Positions 7,742-16,687 of a stretch of 64,000 nt of DNA are shown here, in pieces. Numbering within the stretch: position 1 is the stretch's first letter; every line of letters starts with the position of its first letter. A program made the position numbers and the translations under genes. The notes under the pieces are model-generated. The model did not search any database, was not told the DNA's origin, and saw only the letters and a list, made by a program, of their open reading frames with translations. The stretch lies in contig DASZTS010000102.1 of the NCBI GenBank assembly GCA_035547915.1, forward strand, positions 1 to 64,000, in the 5' to 3' direction. The stretch is from DASSFG01 sp035547915 (GTDB taxonomy: Bacteria; Planctomycetota; Planctomycetia; Pirellulales; JAICIG01).

Positions 7742-9112
7742 ATGATTGGGTTCGTGCTGGGCCTGTTGTTTGGCGGGGCGATCGCCAGCGGCTCCCTGTA
7801 CGCCGTCTATTTGTGGGCGCACTCCGAAAAACTGCTACCCGGCGCGATCAAACCGGCCACTTCGCCGATTCCGGCACCGACGCCGCCGCCCAAACCGAGC
7901 GAACCCGAGATCGTAGAGGTCCCGGCCGTCCAGCCGGATCCGCCCCCTCTGGTCCCGGCCACGCCAGCCGAGCCGGCCATCGTGCCCATGGAAACGACCG
8001 CTTCGACGGGCGGTTGGCTGGGCAAGTTGAGCCAGCGGATCGAAGGTGAAATCGGCTCGCATTCGTTCCGGATCGAGGAGATCAGTGCCAGTCTGCGGAC
8101 GGCCAAGGAGGGCGAGCCCGACGTGGTGCTCGACGCTGCTTCGCGCATCATGTTGGCCAACCAGCAGTTGCAGGCCGAACTGGCTGCGGCGCGGGTCGAA
8201 ATCGACGAGCACCGCGCCAAGGTTCGCGAACTGTCGGCCGAGGCGCGGACCGACATTCTCACCGGGCTGGCCAACCGCCGGGCGTTCGTGGAGGAGCTCG
8301 AGCGGCGGTTCGAGCAATGGCGGCGCCACAAGGTGCCGCTCAGCCTGGTGATGGTCGACATCGACCATTTCAAGAGCATCAACGACGCATACACGCACGC
8401 CGGCGGCGACGCGGCGCTGCGGCACATGGGCGAACTGCTGCGCGTCGCCCTGCGGCAGATGGACGTGCCGGCCCGCTACGGCGGCGAAGAGTTCGCCGTG
8501 ATCTTGCCGGGCACCAAGCTGCCCGACGCCGTCAACGTGTGTGAGCGGCTGCGGGCGACCATCGCCGCCAAGCCCTTTTCCTACGAGTTCGAGGCGGTGC
8601 CACTCACCGCCAGCTTGGGTATGGCGACGGCCACCGCGGACGACACGGCGACGTCGCTCATCGAGCGGGCCGACCAGGCTCTCTACGCGGCCAAGCAGGG
8701 GGGCCGCAATCGGGCCTACGTCCACGACGGCGACAGCTACGTACCGATCGAGACCGACAAGGCGCTCGTCCGCCACCCGTTCCGCGATCTGCAACAGATC
8801 GCGCCGTACAGGTTGGGCGGCCCGCTGCCGAGGGCGTCCGATTTCTACCCCGTTCGCTGCTACGATCTCTCGGTGCGGGGTATCTCGTTCCTGTCGACGG
8901 TCCCGCCCGACTTCCAGGCGGTCGTCATCCGGCTGGGAAATCCGCCCGACGCCCGTTACATGATCTCGAGCATCGCCAACGTGGCGCCCGTCATGTCCGG
9001 CGACGAGAAGCAATATCGGGTCGGCTGCACGTTCGTCTCGCGGCTCGATCCCGAAGAGATGCCTCACGACGAGGCCGAGCAGGACGCCGAGCCGCAGTTC
9101 GCCAGGTCGTGA
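7742..9112 (+). CDS. Membrane-anchored diguanylate cyclase with C-terminal PilZ-like domain
   Basis: 456 aa from the ATG at 7742-7744; the open frame upstream is not coding. Residues 2-25 form one N-terminal membrane helix. A proline-rich linker (about 37-75) and a helical stretch (about 95-165) follow. The GGDEF domain (about 168-335) has the active-site loop YGGEEF with GGEEF at 247-251. RQMD, five residues before it, is a canonical allosteric inhibitory site (I-site), so both c-di-GMP synthesis and product inhibition are expected. The C-terminal part (about 340-440) contains CYDLSVRGISFLS and RVGCTFVSRL, the pattern of a PilZ c-di-GMP-binding fold. The upstream RxxxR motif of PilZ is not convincing. 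Confidence 0.88.
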   Translation: MIGFVLGLLFGGAIASGSLYAVYLWAHSEKLLPGAIKPATSPIPAPTPPPKPSEPEIVEVPAVQPDPPPLVPATPAEPAIVPMETTASTGGWLGKLSQRIEGEIGSHSFRIEEISASLRTAKEGEPDVVLDAASRIMLANQQLQAELAAARVEIDEHRAKVRELSAEARTDILTGLANRRAFVEELERRFEQWRRHKVPLSLVMVDIDHFKSINDAYTHAGGDAALRHMGELLRVALRQMDVPARYGGEEFAVILPGTKLPDAVNVCERLRATIAAKPFSYEFEAVPLTASLGMATATADDTATSLIERADQALYAAKQGGRNRAYVHDGDSYVPIETDKALVRHPFRDLQQIAPYRLGGPLPRASDFYPVRCYDLSVRGISFLSTVPPDFQAVVIRLGNPPDARYMISSIANVAPVMSGDEKQYRVGCTFVSRLDPEEMPHDEAEQDAEPQFARS

Positions 9113-9150
9113 GGCCGAGGCGGGTCAGCGGTTGCGACATCGCGACGCGA

Positions 9151-9624
9151 TCATTGCAGCTCGAATTCGAACAACCGCTCATCGCGGTGGACCTGCTGCA
9201 AGTGATAGCCGACGAGCGCCAGCACCTCGGCCCGGTGCGATCCCCAAGGTAGATACAGGCCGCGGGCCGCCGCGAAGTAGACGTCGCCGGGGGCGAGTAG
9301 CAAGCCCGAGCGACACACTTCCACCGAGCCGATCGAGCGCCAGGCGATGCGTTGCCGGCGCGAGAACACTTCCTGGAAGATCCCTTGGTGGTTGATCTCG
9401 AAGTAGACCGGCACGAAATAGCGCCAGACCGACAACGCGAACACGCTGCAGGCCACGAGTGCCCAAACGGGGCTGGACATCACCCAGCCGACCAACCCGG
9501 CGATGGCCAACAGCGCGGCGGCCAACAGCCAGGCGCTCGAACCTCCCTCTTCCAGCGGCCAGCTCCGCCAACGCAGGGGCGGAGGCGCGGTGCGGCGCGC
9601 GGCGGGTATCGGTCCGGCGCTCAT
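9151..9624 (-). CDS. Small membrane protein with PH-like C-terminus, unknown function
   Basis: 157 aa. Two adjacent hydrophobic helices (about 30-50 and 52-69) are followed by a soluble beta-rich part with FEINHQGIFQEVFSRRQRIAW, which resembles the small bacterial PH-like domains that follow two membrane helices. No catalytic motif is visible. Its start overlaps the stop of the gene at 9621-9998 by 4 bp, so the two are translated together. Confidence 0.65.
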   Translation of the reverse strand: MSAGPIPAARRTAPPPLRWRSWPLEEGGSSAWLLAAALLAIAGLVGWVMSSPVWALVACSVFALSVWRYFVPVYFEINHQGIFQEVFSRRQRIAWRSIGSVEVCRSGLLLAPGDVYFAAARGLYLPWGSHRAEVLALVGYHLQQVHRDERLFEFELQ

Positions 9625-9998
9625 GGGGTTCGCCTCTCGCCGCGGAACGCGCCCTGCATGACGAAGGCCAGGAAGGCGAACAGGAACGACCCGATCACCA
9701 GGCTCGTGACGACGATCACCGGGAACCGATCACGCAGCAGAATCAGCGCGGGCGGCTCGTCGCTCGTCACGGGTCGCCTGCGCACGGGAACGGCCTGGTG
9801 CTGTTCGCGGGCCGTCTGCTCCTTCCACGCCTGCCACTCGGCACGGGCCGCCGGCGTGTCGAGGGCCGCCAACACGCGCCGGCGGACGATGACCAGTCCG
9901 GCGACCAGCCCCGCCATCAGCGCCGCATACGCCACGAGCCACACGACGTGCGCGCGTCCGAATTTCCTCACGGTCGATGGTGCATTCAACGCCGGCAA
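9621..9998 (-). CDS. Small two-helix membrane protein, unknown function
   Basis: 125 aa with membrane helices near 18-40 and 93-115 and a charged loop between them (ARAEWQAWKEQTAREQHQ). I do not recognise the family. It is first in a two-gene unit: its TGA overlaps the ATG of the next gene (ATGA). Confidence 0.6.
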   Translation of the reverse strand: MPALNAPSTVRKFGRAHVVWLVAYAALMAGLVAGLVIVRRRVLAALDTPAARAEWQAWKEQTAREQHQAVPVRRRPVTSDEPPALILLRDRFPVIVVTSLVIGSFLFAFLAFVMQGAFRGERRTP

Positions 9999-10386
9999 CC
10001 TCTACGGAACGACTCGCTGCGCCCACGACACAGACCGCGTCGCTCGACCCGTATTTTCCTATCGTTTTTCATCGCATTCATCCAATCTCCAGTATACGTG
10101 CCGCGCACATGGCTGCGCAGCCGCACTGGTTTTTCTTGCCTCCTCCACGTGATCATCGCGCGAGTGGGTGGCACGTGGTGGCACGCCCTGAGGTCCTCCG
10201 AAGGGCGTGGAGCGCGCCGATCACATCGGCCAACGACATTCACACATGCTGTCGTCCATTGCCAGCGTCGGCGGCGGCAGTCGTGCGTACCCGCCCGGTC
10301 AATCACGCCCTTCGGAGGACCTCAGAGCGTGCCACCCAGCCGTTCGCAGCCAGCCGTGCAGGCAGCGTGGAGTGATCGCCCGTCGC
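9999..10386. other. Intergenic region holding a long inverted repeat
   Basis: No gene is visible. Most of the right half is the 33-bp inverted repeat with its 94-bp spacer, listed separately. The left half probably carries the promoter of the small membrane-protein pair, but no clear -35/-10 could be assigned. Confidence 0.5.
10177..10336. repeat. 33-bp inverted repeat with 94-bp spacer
   Basis: The left arm (10177-10209) and right arm (10304-10336) are reverse complements at 32 of 33 positions. The shared core is CTGAGGTCCTCCGAAGGGCG. The arms flank 94 bp with no open frame. The layout resembles a MITE or a mobile intergenic element; a very stable mRNA or sRNA hairpin is the alternative. 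Confidence 0.7.
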
Positions 10387-12444
10387 TCACTCTTGGATCT
10401 CGATCTGGCGGAATTCGATGTGCCCGAGGCGCGACTGGAGGCCGATGCGGCCCGTGTCGCTGAGGATCTTTTTGTTTGATTGCAGGTCGGGGTTCTCGCC
10501 GAACCGGACGTCTTGGACGAGCTGTCCGTTGATCGTCATGCGCAGCCGCCGACCGCGTAGCTCGATCTCGACCTGGTTCCAGTCCGGCCGCTGTTCCACC
10601 GACGTGATCGGCTTCGTGTGCGGATGCCCTGGGCCCTTCCGCAGGCCCAGAATGGTACCGTTGGCGATCTGTTGGCCTTCGTTGTTGGCCAAATGGATCT
10701 CGTAGTGCTTGTCGAGTTCGCCCCCCACGGGCATCCGCAGCAAGATACCACTATCGGTCTCGGGCCCGATGCGATATTCGAAGCGGAGGGCGAAATCGGT
10801 GAACGTCCGCTCGGTGAAGATCCAACTGTGCAAATTCTTTCGGTCGCCCGTCGCGTTCTCACCGACGAGTGTCTGATTCGCCGCATCGACCCGCCATCGT
10901 CCGTCTTCGGCCGTCCAGCCCGAGAGGTCGCGTCCGTTGAACAGAGGTTTGAAGGCGCCGAACACCCGCGCTGGATCGGGAGTGGCCGACGGATCGTTCG
11001 GCTTCGGCTTAGGTGTCGTGTCGGCGGCTTCGAGTGAAGGCTGACCGGCGGTCGGCGCGGGCTGGGGCGAAGCGCTGTTCGCATTCGGTGCGGGCGCCGG
11101 ACCATCCATCCACTTCAGCCCGAGTGCCACCAGCACCGGCGCGATGATCGTGGCGAACGTACCGCCCACGATCTTGATGGCCAGGTTGCGAGACTTCTCC
11201 GAGGTCATGGTCTTGGCCAGGAACGTCAGCGTCTTGGGCATTTCAGCGGCTCGCTTGGGTTGGTCCGTTGTTGTTTGCGAACCTCGATCGTCGGCAGTCG
11301 GCCCGGCCGAGGTGACAGTCTGGGAAGCGCGGTCCGTCCGCAGGACATCGAGCGCGGCCACGACCTCGGTCATCGTCTGGTAACGGTCGCCAGGCAGCTT
11401 GGCCACCATGCGGCGATAGACGGCGTCGAGCAATGGCGGAACGTCAGGCCGGCGGGCGAGCAGGTCGGGTGCCGGCTGCTCGCGGTGTGCCATGATGATC
11501 TTGACCATCGATTCGCCGGCATAGATGTTCTCGGCCGTCAGCAATCGGTAGAGCGAGCAACCGAGACTATAGATGTCGCTGCGCGCGTCTGCGTCGTGCG
11601 GCGACTCTGCCTGTTCGGGAGCCATGTAATCGACCGTGCCGAAGACCTGCCCCGCCTTGGTGAGCGTGTGGGGCGCGAGCAACGGATCGCGGCAACGCGC
11701 CAGCCCCATGTCGAGCACCTTCACGACCCCCTTCTTGTCGAGCAGCAGGTTGGCCGGCTTGATATCGCGATGCACGACCCCCTCGGCATGAGCAAAGGCC
11801 AGACCGGTCGCCGCCTGTCGGATGTAATCGACCGCGTGGTCGACCGAGAGTGGGCCGCTGCGCTTGACGAGCCTGGCGAGGTCTTCGCCCTCGACGTATT
11901 CCATTACCAGGTAATGCTGACCGTGAGCATCACCGGCGTCGAAGGCCGTGACGATGTTGGGGTGCATCAGCTTGGCCGCCGCCTGCACCTCGCGCTGAAA
12001 GCGTTCCGCCCCCTGGGCGTCTTTGAGCGCGGCGGGCGACAACACCTTGAGCGCCACGATCCGTTTCATCCGCGTGTGCTGGGCCTTGTAGACCTGCCCC
12101 ATGCCTCCCGAGCCGACGCGGTCGAGGATCAGGTATTCGTCCAGCAGCAGGGCCTTGGTCTTGCCGGCCAGCGCTTGCACGGCCTGGAACTTGGTGAGCT
12201 TGCCAGCGCGCACCAGCCGATTGGCCACCGCGGTCGAGTCTTCCGCGGCGTCGCCCGCCTGCCGCAGAGCGGGCACATCGCTCTCACTCAGCAAGCGCGC
12301 GGCAACCAGGGCGTGGATCAGTTCGTCGACCGTCAAAAGTCGCGGGCTCCCACCAGATCGAGACACCCCTGGCGGGGCATCCCCAACCCACGCCAACGCG
12401 ATTCTAACCGATGCCCAGCGCCCACTGTAGCAAGCGGGCGGCAT
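10387..12444 (-). CDS. Receptor-type Ser/Thr kinase with DUF1080 (concanavalin-like) ectodomain
   Basis: Up to 685 aa from an ATG at 12442-12444; residues 1-36 look atypical, and a TTG at 12334-12336 (LLTVDELIHAL) may be the true start. The kinase domain (about 100-365) shows GSGGMGQVY, the VALKVL lysine, HRDIKPANLL, DMGLAR and APEQ. A hydrophobic segment at about 424-445 is followed by a proline-rich linker. The C-terminal 190 residues are a DUF1080 domain (FKPLFNGRDLSGW, SGILLRMPVGGE, YEIHLANNEG), the family that includes 3-keto-disaccharide hydrolases and LamG-like sugar-binding folds. The domain should lie outside the membrane, which suggests a carbohydrate-sensing receptor kinase. Ligand and substrates are unknown. 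Confidence 0.85.
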   Translation of the reverse strand: MPPACYSGRWASVRIALAWVGDAPPGVSRSGGSPRLLTVDELIHALVAARLLSESDVPALRQAGDAAEDSTAVANRLVRAGKLTKFQAVQALAGKTKALLLDEYLILDRVGSGGMGQVYKAQHTRMKRIVALKVLSPAALKDAQGAERFQREVQAAAKLMHPNIVTAFDAGDAHGQHYLVMEYVEGEDLARLVKRSGPLSVDHAVDYIRQAATGLAFAHAEGVVHRDIKPANLLLDKKGVVKVLDMGLARCRDPLLAPHTLTKAGQVFGTVDYMAPEQAESPHDADARSDIYSLGCSLYRLLTAENIYAGESMVKIIMAHREQPAPDLLARRPDVPPLLDAVYRRMVAKLPGDRYQTMTEVVAALDVLRTDRASQTVTSAGPTADDRGSQTTTDQPKRAAEMPKTLTFLAKTMTSEKSRNLAIKIVGGTFATIIAPVLVALGLKWMDGPAPAPNANSASPQPAPTAGQPSLEAADTTPKPKPNDPSATPDPARVFGAFKPLFNGRDLSGWTAEDGRWRVDAANQTLVGENATGDRKNLHSWIFTERTFTDFALRFEYRIGPETDSGILLRMPVGGELDKHYEIHLANNEGQQIANGTILGLRKGPGHPHTKPITSVEQRPDWNQVEIELRGRRLRMTINGQLVQDVRFGENPDLQSNKKILSDTGRIGLQSRLGHIEFRQIEIQE

Positions 12445-12453
12445 GGCGCGTCA

Positions 12454-12552
12454 GAGCGGCTGACAGAACCGGAAGTCGGAACGCCGTTGGAGGGAGAATC
12501 GGCCGTGAAACGCCGATTCTCGTGGAACTCGATCCGGTTTTGTCGGTTGCTC
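12454..12552 (+). repeat. Dispersed intergenic repeat, copy 4
   Basis: One of the cleanest copies. Left end GAGCGGCTGACAGAACCGG, central hairpin arms GAATCGGC(CGTGAAAC)GCCGATTC, right end CCGGTTTTGTCGGTTGCTC. It sits between the divergent kinase gene and the CotH fusion gene. Confidence 0.8.
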
Positions 12553-12697
12553 CTAAATATGGTTAAAATCGGGCGAACGACTCCGAGCAGGCGGCGGCTT
12601 TGCGGTTCCGACCGTTACTGAAGAGATAGCCTGCTGCTTACCGGGAGTCGGCGTCTCGCTGGATGACCGTCTCATTCGCCCTTCGTCACGAGGTGTA

Positions 12698-15600
12698 ATG
12701 GTGCGCGATCCCTTCCTAGCGGCCCGTACGAGCTGCCGCTTCTCCACGCTCGCTTTCTTGATCGCCATGACGGGCGGCGGGATGTCTCCGGCCTTCGCGG
12801 ACGTCGCCGATGGCCAAAAAAAAGACCATCAAGAAACGTTCGGCGAGACGAACGTGTGGTCGATCCAGATCCGCATGGCGGCGGAAGAATACGACGCCAT
12901 GCACCCCGTGGTGGCAGGTCCCGGCTTTGGGGCCGGGCCACCGGCACCGCCGCCGCGCAATAACGGCCGGAGCAGCGAAAAGAACCTGTTCGGTACCGAC
13001 TTTCCCTGGGCCGAGGGCGAATTCACCGCCGCCGGCCAGACCCTCGCGAAGGTCGGAATCCGCTACGCCGGCGACATCACCTATTTCGTTTCGGCCCGTG
13101 GTTTGAAGCGGCCGCTCAAGATCGCCTTCGACAAATCGGGTAAGCAGCAATTCCGCGGCCTGTCGGCCATCCAGCTCCACGCCATGCCGCTCGACCCGTC
13201 GAAGGCCCGCGAGGCGTTGGCCTACTCGGTCTTCCGCGCGGCCGGTGTGCCCGCTCCGCGGACGGCCTTCGCGGAGGTCACGCTCACCGTACCCGGCAAA
13301 TACGACCAGGAGTATCTGGGGCTGTATACCGTCGTCGAGGACACGGACGGTCCGTTCGTGGCCGATCATTTCCCTCCGGGCACCGGCCTGCTCATGCGGC
13401 CCTTCCGCGTGCGTGGCATCGATTTCCTGGGTGAAGACTGGCAGGGCTACCAGACCCAATACCGGCCGCAGCGAGCGCCCACGGAGGACGAGGCCAAGAG
13501 AGTGATCGCCTTCGCCCGCTTGGTGAACCAGGCCGGCGACGACGAATTCGCCAAACAGATCGATTCGTTCCTCGACGTGGACGCCTTTCTGACGTTCATG
13601 GCGGCGAACGCACTCACGTCGAACCTGGAAAGCTTCTTGGCGTTGGGCCACAACTACGGCCTGTATCTCGACGCGCAGACGGGCAAGTTCCATTTCGTAC
13701 CGGGCGACCTGGAATTCTCGCTGGCCAATTTTCTGTTGATGGGCACTGCCGAACAGTTGACCGACCTGAACCTGATGAAGCCCTATCCGGGCGAGAACAA
13801 ACTGCCCGACCGCCTGCTGGCCGTCAAAGGGATGCGCGAGAGGTACCGAGCCATCGTCCAGAAGCTGTCCGCGACCGCGTTCGCCAGCGATCGGCTCTTG
13901 GCCCAGATTGAGGCGATCGACAAGGCGACTCAGGCGGCCCGCGAACGGGAGGCGGTGGCGGTGGCGGCACGCAGCGAGCCGGCGCCCGGTTTCGGTGGAC
14001 CGGCTCCGCAGCCGCCCGACCTGAGAAGCTTTGTGCAGCAGCGGTCGGCGTCGATCGCCGCGCAGTTGGCCGGCACCAGCCAAGGGTTCGCGCCGCGGCC
14101 GTTCGGGCCGCCCGCGGGTGGTGGCGGGTTCGGTCCGCCGGGACGGAACGCCAACACGCGACCGATCGATGAACAGACCTTTCGCGAGAACGTGCAAGTA
14201 CCTCCCGAGTTCGAGGCGACGCTGTTCGCCGCGCCGCCGAACGTGAGCTACCCCGTGGCCATCTCGGCCGAACCGGCCGGCGCCGTCTATGTGGCCGTCG
14301 ATGAGCAAGGTTCGCTGGGACGCACTCCCGGAGGCGGCAAGATTCTGCGCTGCGTCGATAAGGACGACGACGGCAAGGTCGACAGTGTGACGCTGTTCGC
14401 GAAGGCCGACCACCCGCGCGGCCTCGTCTATCGCGACGGCGCCGTGTGGGTCATGCACCCGCCCACCCTCTCGGTGTTCCATGACGATGACGGCGACGGC
14501 GTCTCGGACCGGCAACAAGTGCTCGTCACCGGCCTGACCACCGACCAGATCACCAACCGCGGTGGCGACCATACGACCAATTGCGTGCGGATGGGGATCG
14601 ACGGCTGGCTCTATATCGGCGTGGGCGATTACGGGATCAAGCGGGCCGTGGGGACCGACGGCACGGCCATCACGCTGCGTGGCGGCGGGGTGGTGCGCGT
14701 GCGACCCGATGGCACGGAGCTGGAGATCTATTGTCGCGGGTTGCGGAACCCGTTCGACCTGGCCATCGACCCATACCTGAATATCTTCGCGCGGGACAAC
14801 ACCAACGACGGCGCCGGTTGGGATACCCGCGTCAGCCTGTTGCGGCAGACGGGCGTCTACGGATACACGCAGCTTTACGCCAATTTCACCGACGAGACCA
14901 TGCCGACGCTCGGCACGTTCGGCGGTGGCGGCGGCACGGGAGCGCTCTTCGTACAAGAACCGTCGTGGCCCCCGCAGTATGCGAACAGCCTCTTTACCGG
15001 CGATTGGGGACGTAGCCAGGTCTATCGGCACGAGCTGACGCCGCACGGACCGACGTTCGATCTCAAACAGGAGGTGTTTCTGACGATGCCGCGCGCCACC
15101 GGCATGGACATCGACGGCAGCGGCCGCCTCTTCGTGGCCAGTTGGCGCGGCGGTGAAGCGGCCGTGTTCGTCGGTCCCAATGTGGGCTTCGTCGCGCGTA
15201 TCACGCCCAAAGGCTTTGATTCCAAGGCCGACCCGTTCCCCGATCTCAAGCAGGCCGACCTGGCGGGTTTGATCGCCGTGCTGGCCGCACCGCGCTCGGT
15301 CTGGCGTCTGCACACGCAGGGAGAGATTCTGCGGCGCGGTAAAGACGCCGCCGCCTCGCAGGCGTTGGAACGGCTGGCCGGCGATGCGGCGGCCCCGCTG
15401 GCGGGCCGAGTCGCCGCGCTCTTCACGTTGAAACAACTCGACGGCCGAGATGCCCACGCCTCGTTGTTGAGATTGGCCGGCGACCCCGCGCTGCGCGAGT
15501 TCGCCTTGCGCGCCCTCACCGACCGGTTACACGAGCTCGAGGGCGTGGATGCCCGGCCGTTCGTCGCGGCCCTCGGCGACGAGTCGCCTCGCGTCCGGGG

Positions 15601-16687
15601 CCAGGCCCTCGTCAGCCTGGGCCGGCTCAACGATCCGTCGGTGGCGGCGAGCATTCTGCGGCTGACGGAACGGCCGGAAGGCTCGGTCATGCCGTCGACC
15701 CGGCCAGTGCAGAATCAGCCCGACCCTGACCGCGTCGTGTCGCACCTGGCGGCGCGGGCCCTCGTCGCGCTCCGTGCTGTCGATGCGTGCATCGAGGGGC
15801 TCGATGGCGAGCACTGGCGCGGGGCGCTGTGGGTGTTGCGGTCGATGCACGATGCCGCTGCGGTCGAAAAACTGGTGAAGAAGCTCGCGGTGGTCCGCGA
15901 CCCCGAGTTGCGGCGCGGAATCCTCGTCGCGCTGATGCGGCTCTATCACCGCGAAGCCGATTATCAGGGAAGCTGGTGGGGCATTCGCCCCGACAACCAC
16001 GGTCCCTACTACGAGCCGGTCGAGTGGGAGATGAGTGAGCGAATCGGTGCCGTCGTCACGGCGGCGGTGCTCGACGCCGATCCCGAGACTGTGGCCTTCT
16101 TGAAGACCCAGCTCGCGCGGCATCAGGTCGCGCTGGCCGGTCTGCCGTTGGCGACGACCACCGCCACGCCCGACCGGCAAGAGCCGATCGCCGTGCCGAA
16201 GGCCGATCCCACGAATGCCGAGCAACTCGGCAATATGACGTTCGAAGTCGCGCGAGGCCGTGTTCTGGCCGCCGCGGGCGACCCGGCGAAGGGGGAACAG
16301 CTCTTCAAGTCGCAATCGTGCACGGCGTGCCACACCACGGCCGACGGTCAGAACCCGAAAGGTCCTCATCTGGTGGACATCGGCAAGCGGTACAAACCCG
16401 AGGAGCTGATCGAGTCGATCATGCAACCGAGTGCCAAGATCGCCCAAGGGTATGAGTCGTATTCCTTCGGGATGGTCGATGGTCTGGCCTATACGGGGTT
16501 CGTGGTCAGCGAGAGCGCCACGGCGACCCGCATCCGCGAAGCGAACGGCATCGAACGGACGCTCAGCCGGAGCGAGATCGAAGAGCGCTCGCCGCAAAAA
16601 CGTTCGGTCATGCCCGAGGGACTGATCGGAAATCTTACGGCCGGCCAAGCTGCCGACCTATTGGCCTATCTGCGGTCGTTGAAATGA
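12698..16687 (+). CDS. Secreted CotH / PVC-type dehydrogenase / cytochrome c fusion protein
   Basis: 1329 aa from the ATG at 12698, with a signal peptide (about 1-36, cut near SPAFA). Residues about 45-440 form a CotH-type domain: WSIQIRMAAEEYDAM, PLDPSKAREALAYSVFRAAG and FVPGDLEFSL. CotH homologues are atypical kinases in spore coats; the function here is not established. Residues about 488-840 form the PVC-type membrane-bound dehydrogenase beta-propeller (GGDHTTNCVRMGIDGWLY, GLRNPFDLA), related to glucose/sorbosone dehydrogenases. Helical HEAT-like repeats fill about 850-1130. The C-terminal heme domain has CTACH at 1208-1212 and the typical PSAKIAQGYESY segment. The gene overlaps the next by 4 bp. 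Confidence 0.88.
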   Translation: MVRDPFLAARTSCRFSTLAFLIAMTGGGMSPAFADVADGQKKDHQETFGETNVWSIQIRMAAEEYDAMHPVVAGPGFGAGPPAPPPRNNGRSSEKNLFGTDFPWAEGEFTAAGQTLAKVGIRYAGDITYFVSARGLKRPLKIAFDKSGKQQFRGLSAIQLHAMPLDPSKAREALAYSVFRAAGVPAPRTAFAEVTLTVPGKYDQEYLGLYTVVEDTDGPFVADHFPPGTGLLMRPFRVRGIDFLGEDWQGYQTQYRPQRAPTEDEAKRVIAFARLVNQAGDDEFAKQIDSFLDVDAFLTFMAANALTSNLESFLALGHNYGLYLDAQTGKFHFVPGDLEFSLANFLLMGTAEQLTDLNLMKPYPGENKLPDRLLAVKGMRERYRAIVQKLSATAFASDRLLAQIEAIDKATQAAREREAVAVAARSEPAPGFGGPAPQPPDLRSFVQQRSASIAAQLAGTSQGFAPRPFGPPAGGGGFGPPGRNANTRPIDEQTFRENVQVPPEFEATLFAAPPNVSYPVAISAEPAGAVYVAVDEQGSLGRTPGGGKILRCVDKDDDGKVDSVTLFAKADHPRGLVYRDGAVWVMHPPTLSVFHDDDGDGVSDRQQVLVTGLTTDQITNRGGDHTTNCVRMGIDGWLYIGVGDYGIKRAVGTDGTAITLRGGGVVRVRPDGTELEIYCRGLRNPFDLAIDPYLNIFARDNTNDGAGWDTRVSLLRQTGVYGYTQLYANFTDETMPTLGTFGGGGGTGALFVQEPSWPPQYANSLFTGDWGRSQVYRHELTPHGPTFDLKQEVFLTMPRATGMDIDGSGRLFVASWRGGEAAVFVGPNVGFVARITPKGFDSKADPFPDLKQADLAGLIAVLAAPRSVWRLHTQGEILRRGKDAAASQALERLAGDAAAPLAGRVAALFTLKQLDGRDAHASLLRLAGDPALREFALRALTDRLHELEGVDARPFVAALGDESPRVRGQALVSLGRLNDPSVAASILRLTERPEGSVMPSTRPVQNQPDPDRVVSHLAARALVALRAVDACIEGLDGEHWRGALWVLRSMHDAAAVEKLVKKLAVVRDPELRRGILVALMRLYHREADYQGSWWGIRPDNHGPYYEPVEWEMSERIGAVVTAAVLDADPETVAFLKTQLARHQVALAGLPLATTTATPDRQEPIAVPKADPTNAEQLGNMTFEVARGRVLAAAGDPAKGEQLFKSQSCTACHTTADGQNPKGPHLVDIGKRYKPEELIESIMQPSAKIAQGYESYSFGMVDGLAYTGFVVSESATATRIREANGIERTLSRSEIEERSPQKRSVMPEGLIGNLTAGQAADLLAYLRSLK

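Noticed and set aside
12716..15457. A 913-codon open frame on the minus strand
   Set aside because: It lies fully inside the CotH fusion gene, and its translation has no domain. GC-rich third positions keep antisense frames open; the plus-strand frame has clear motifs.
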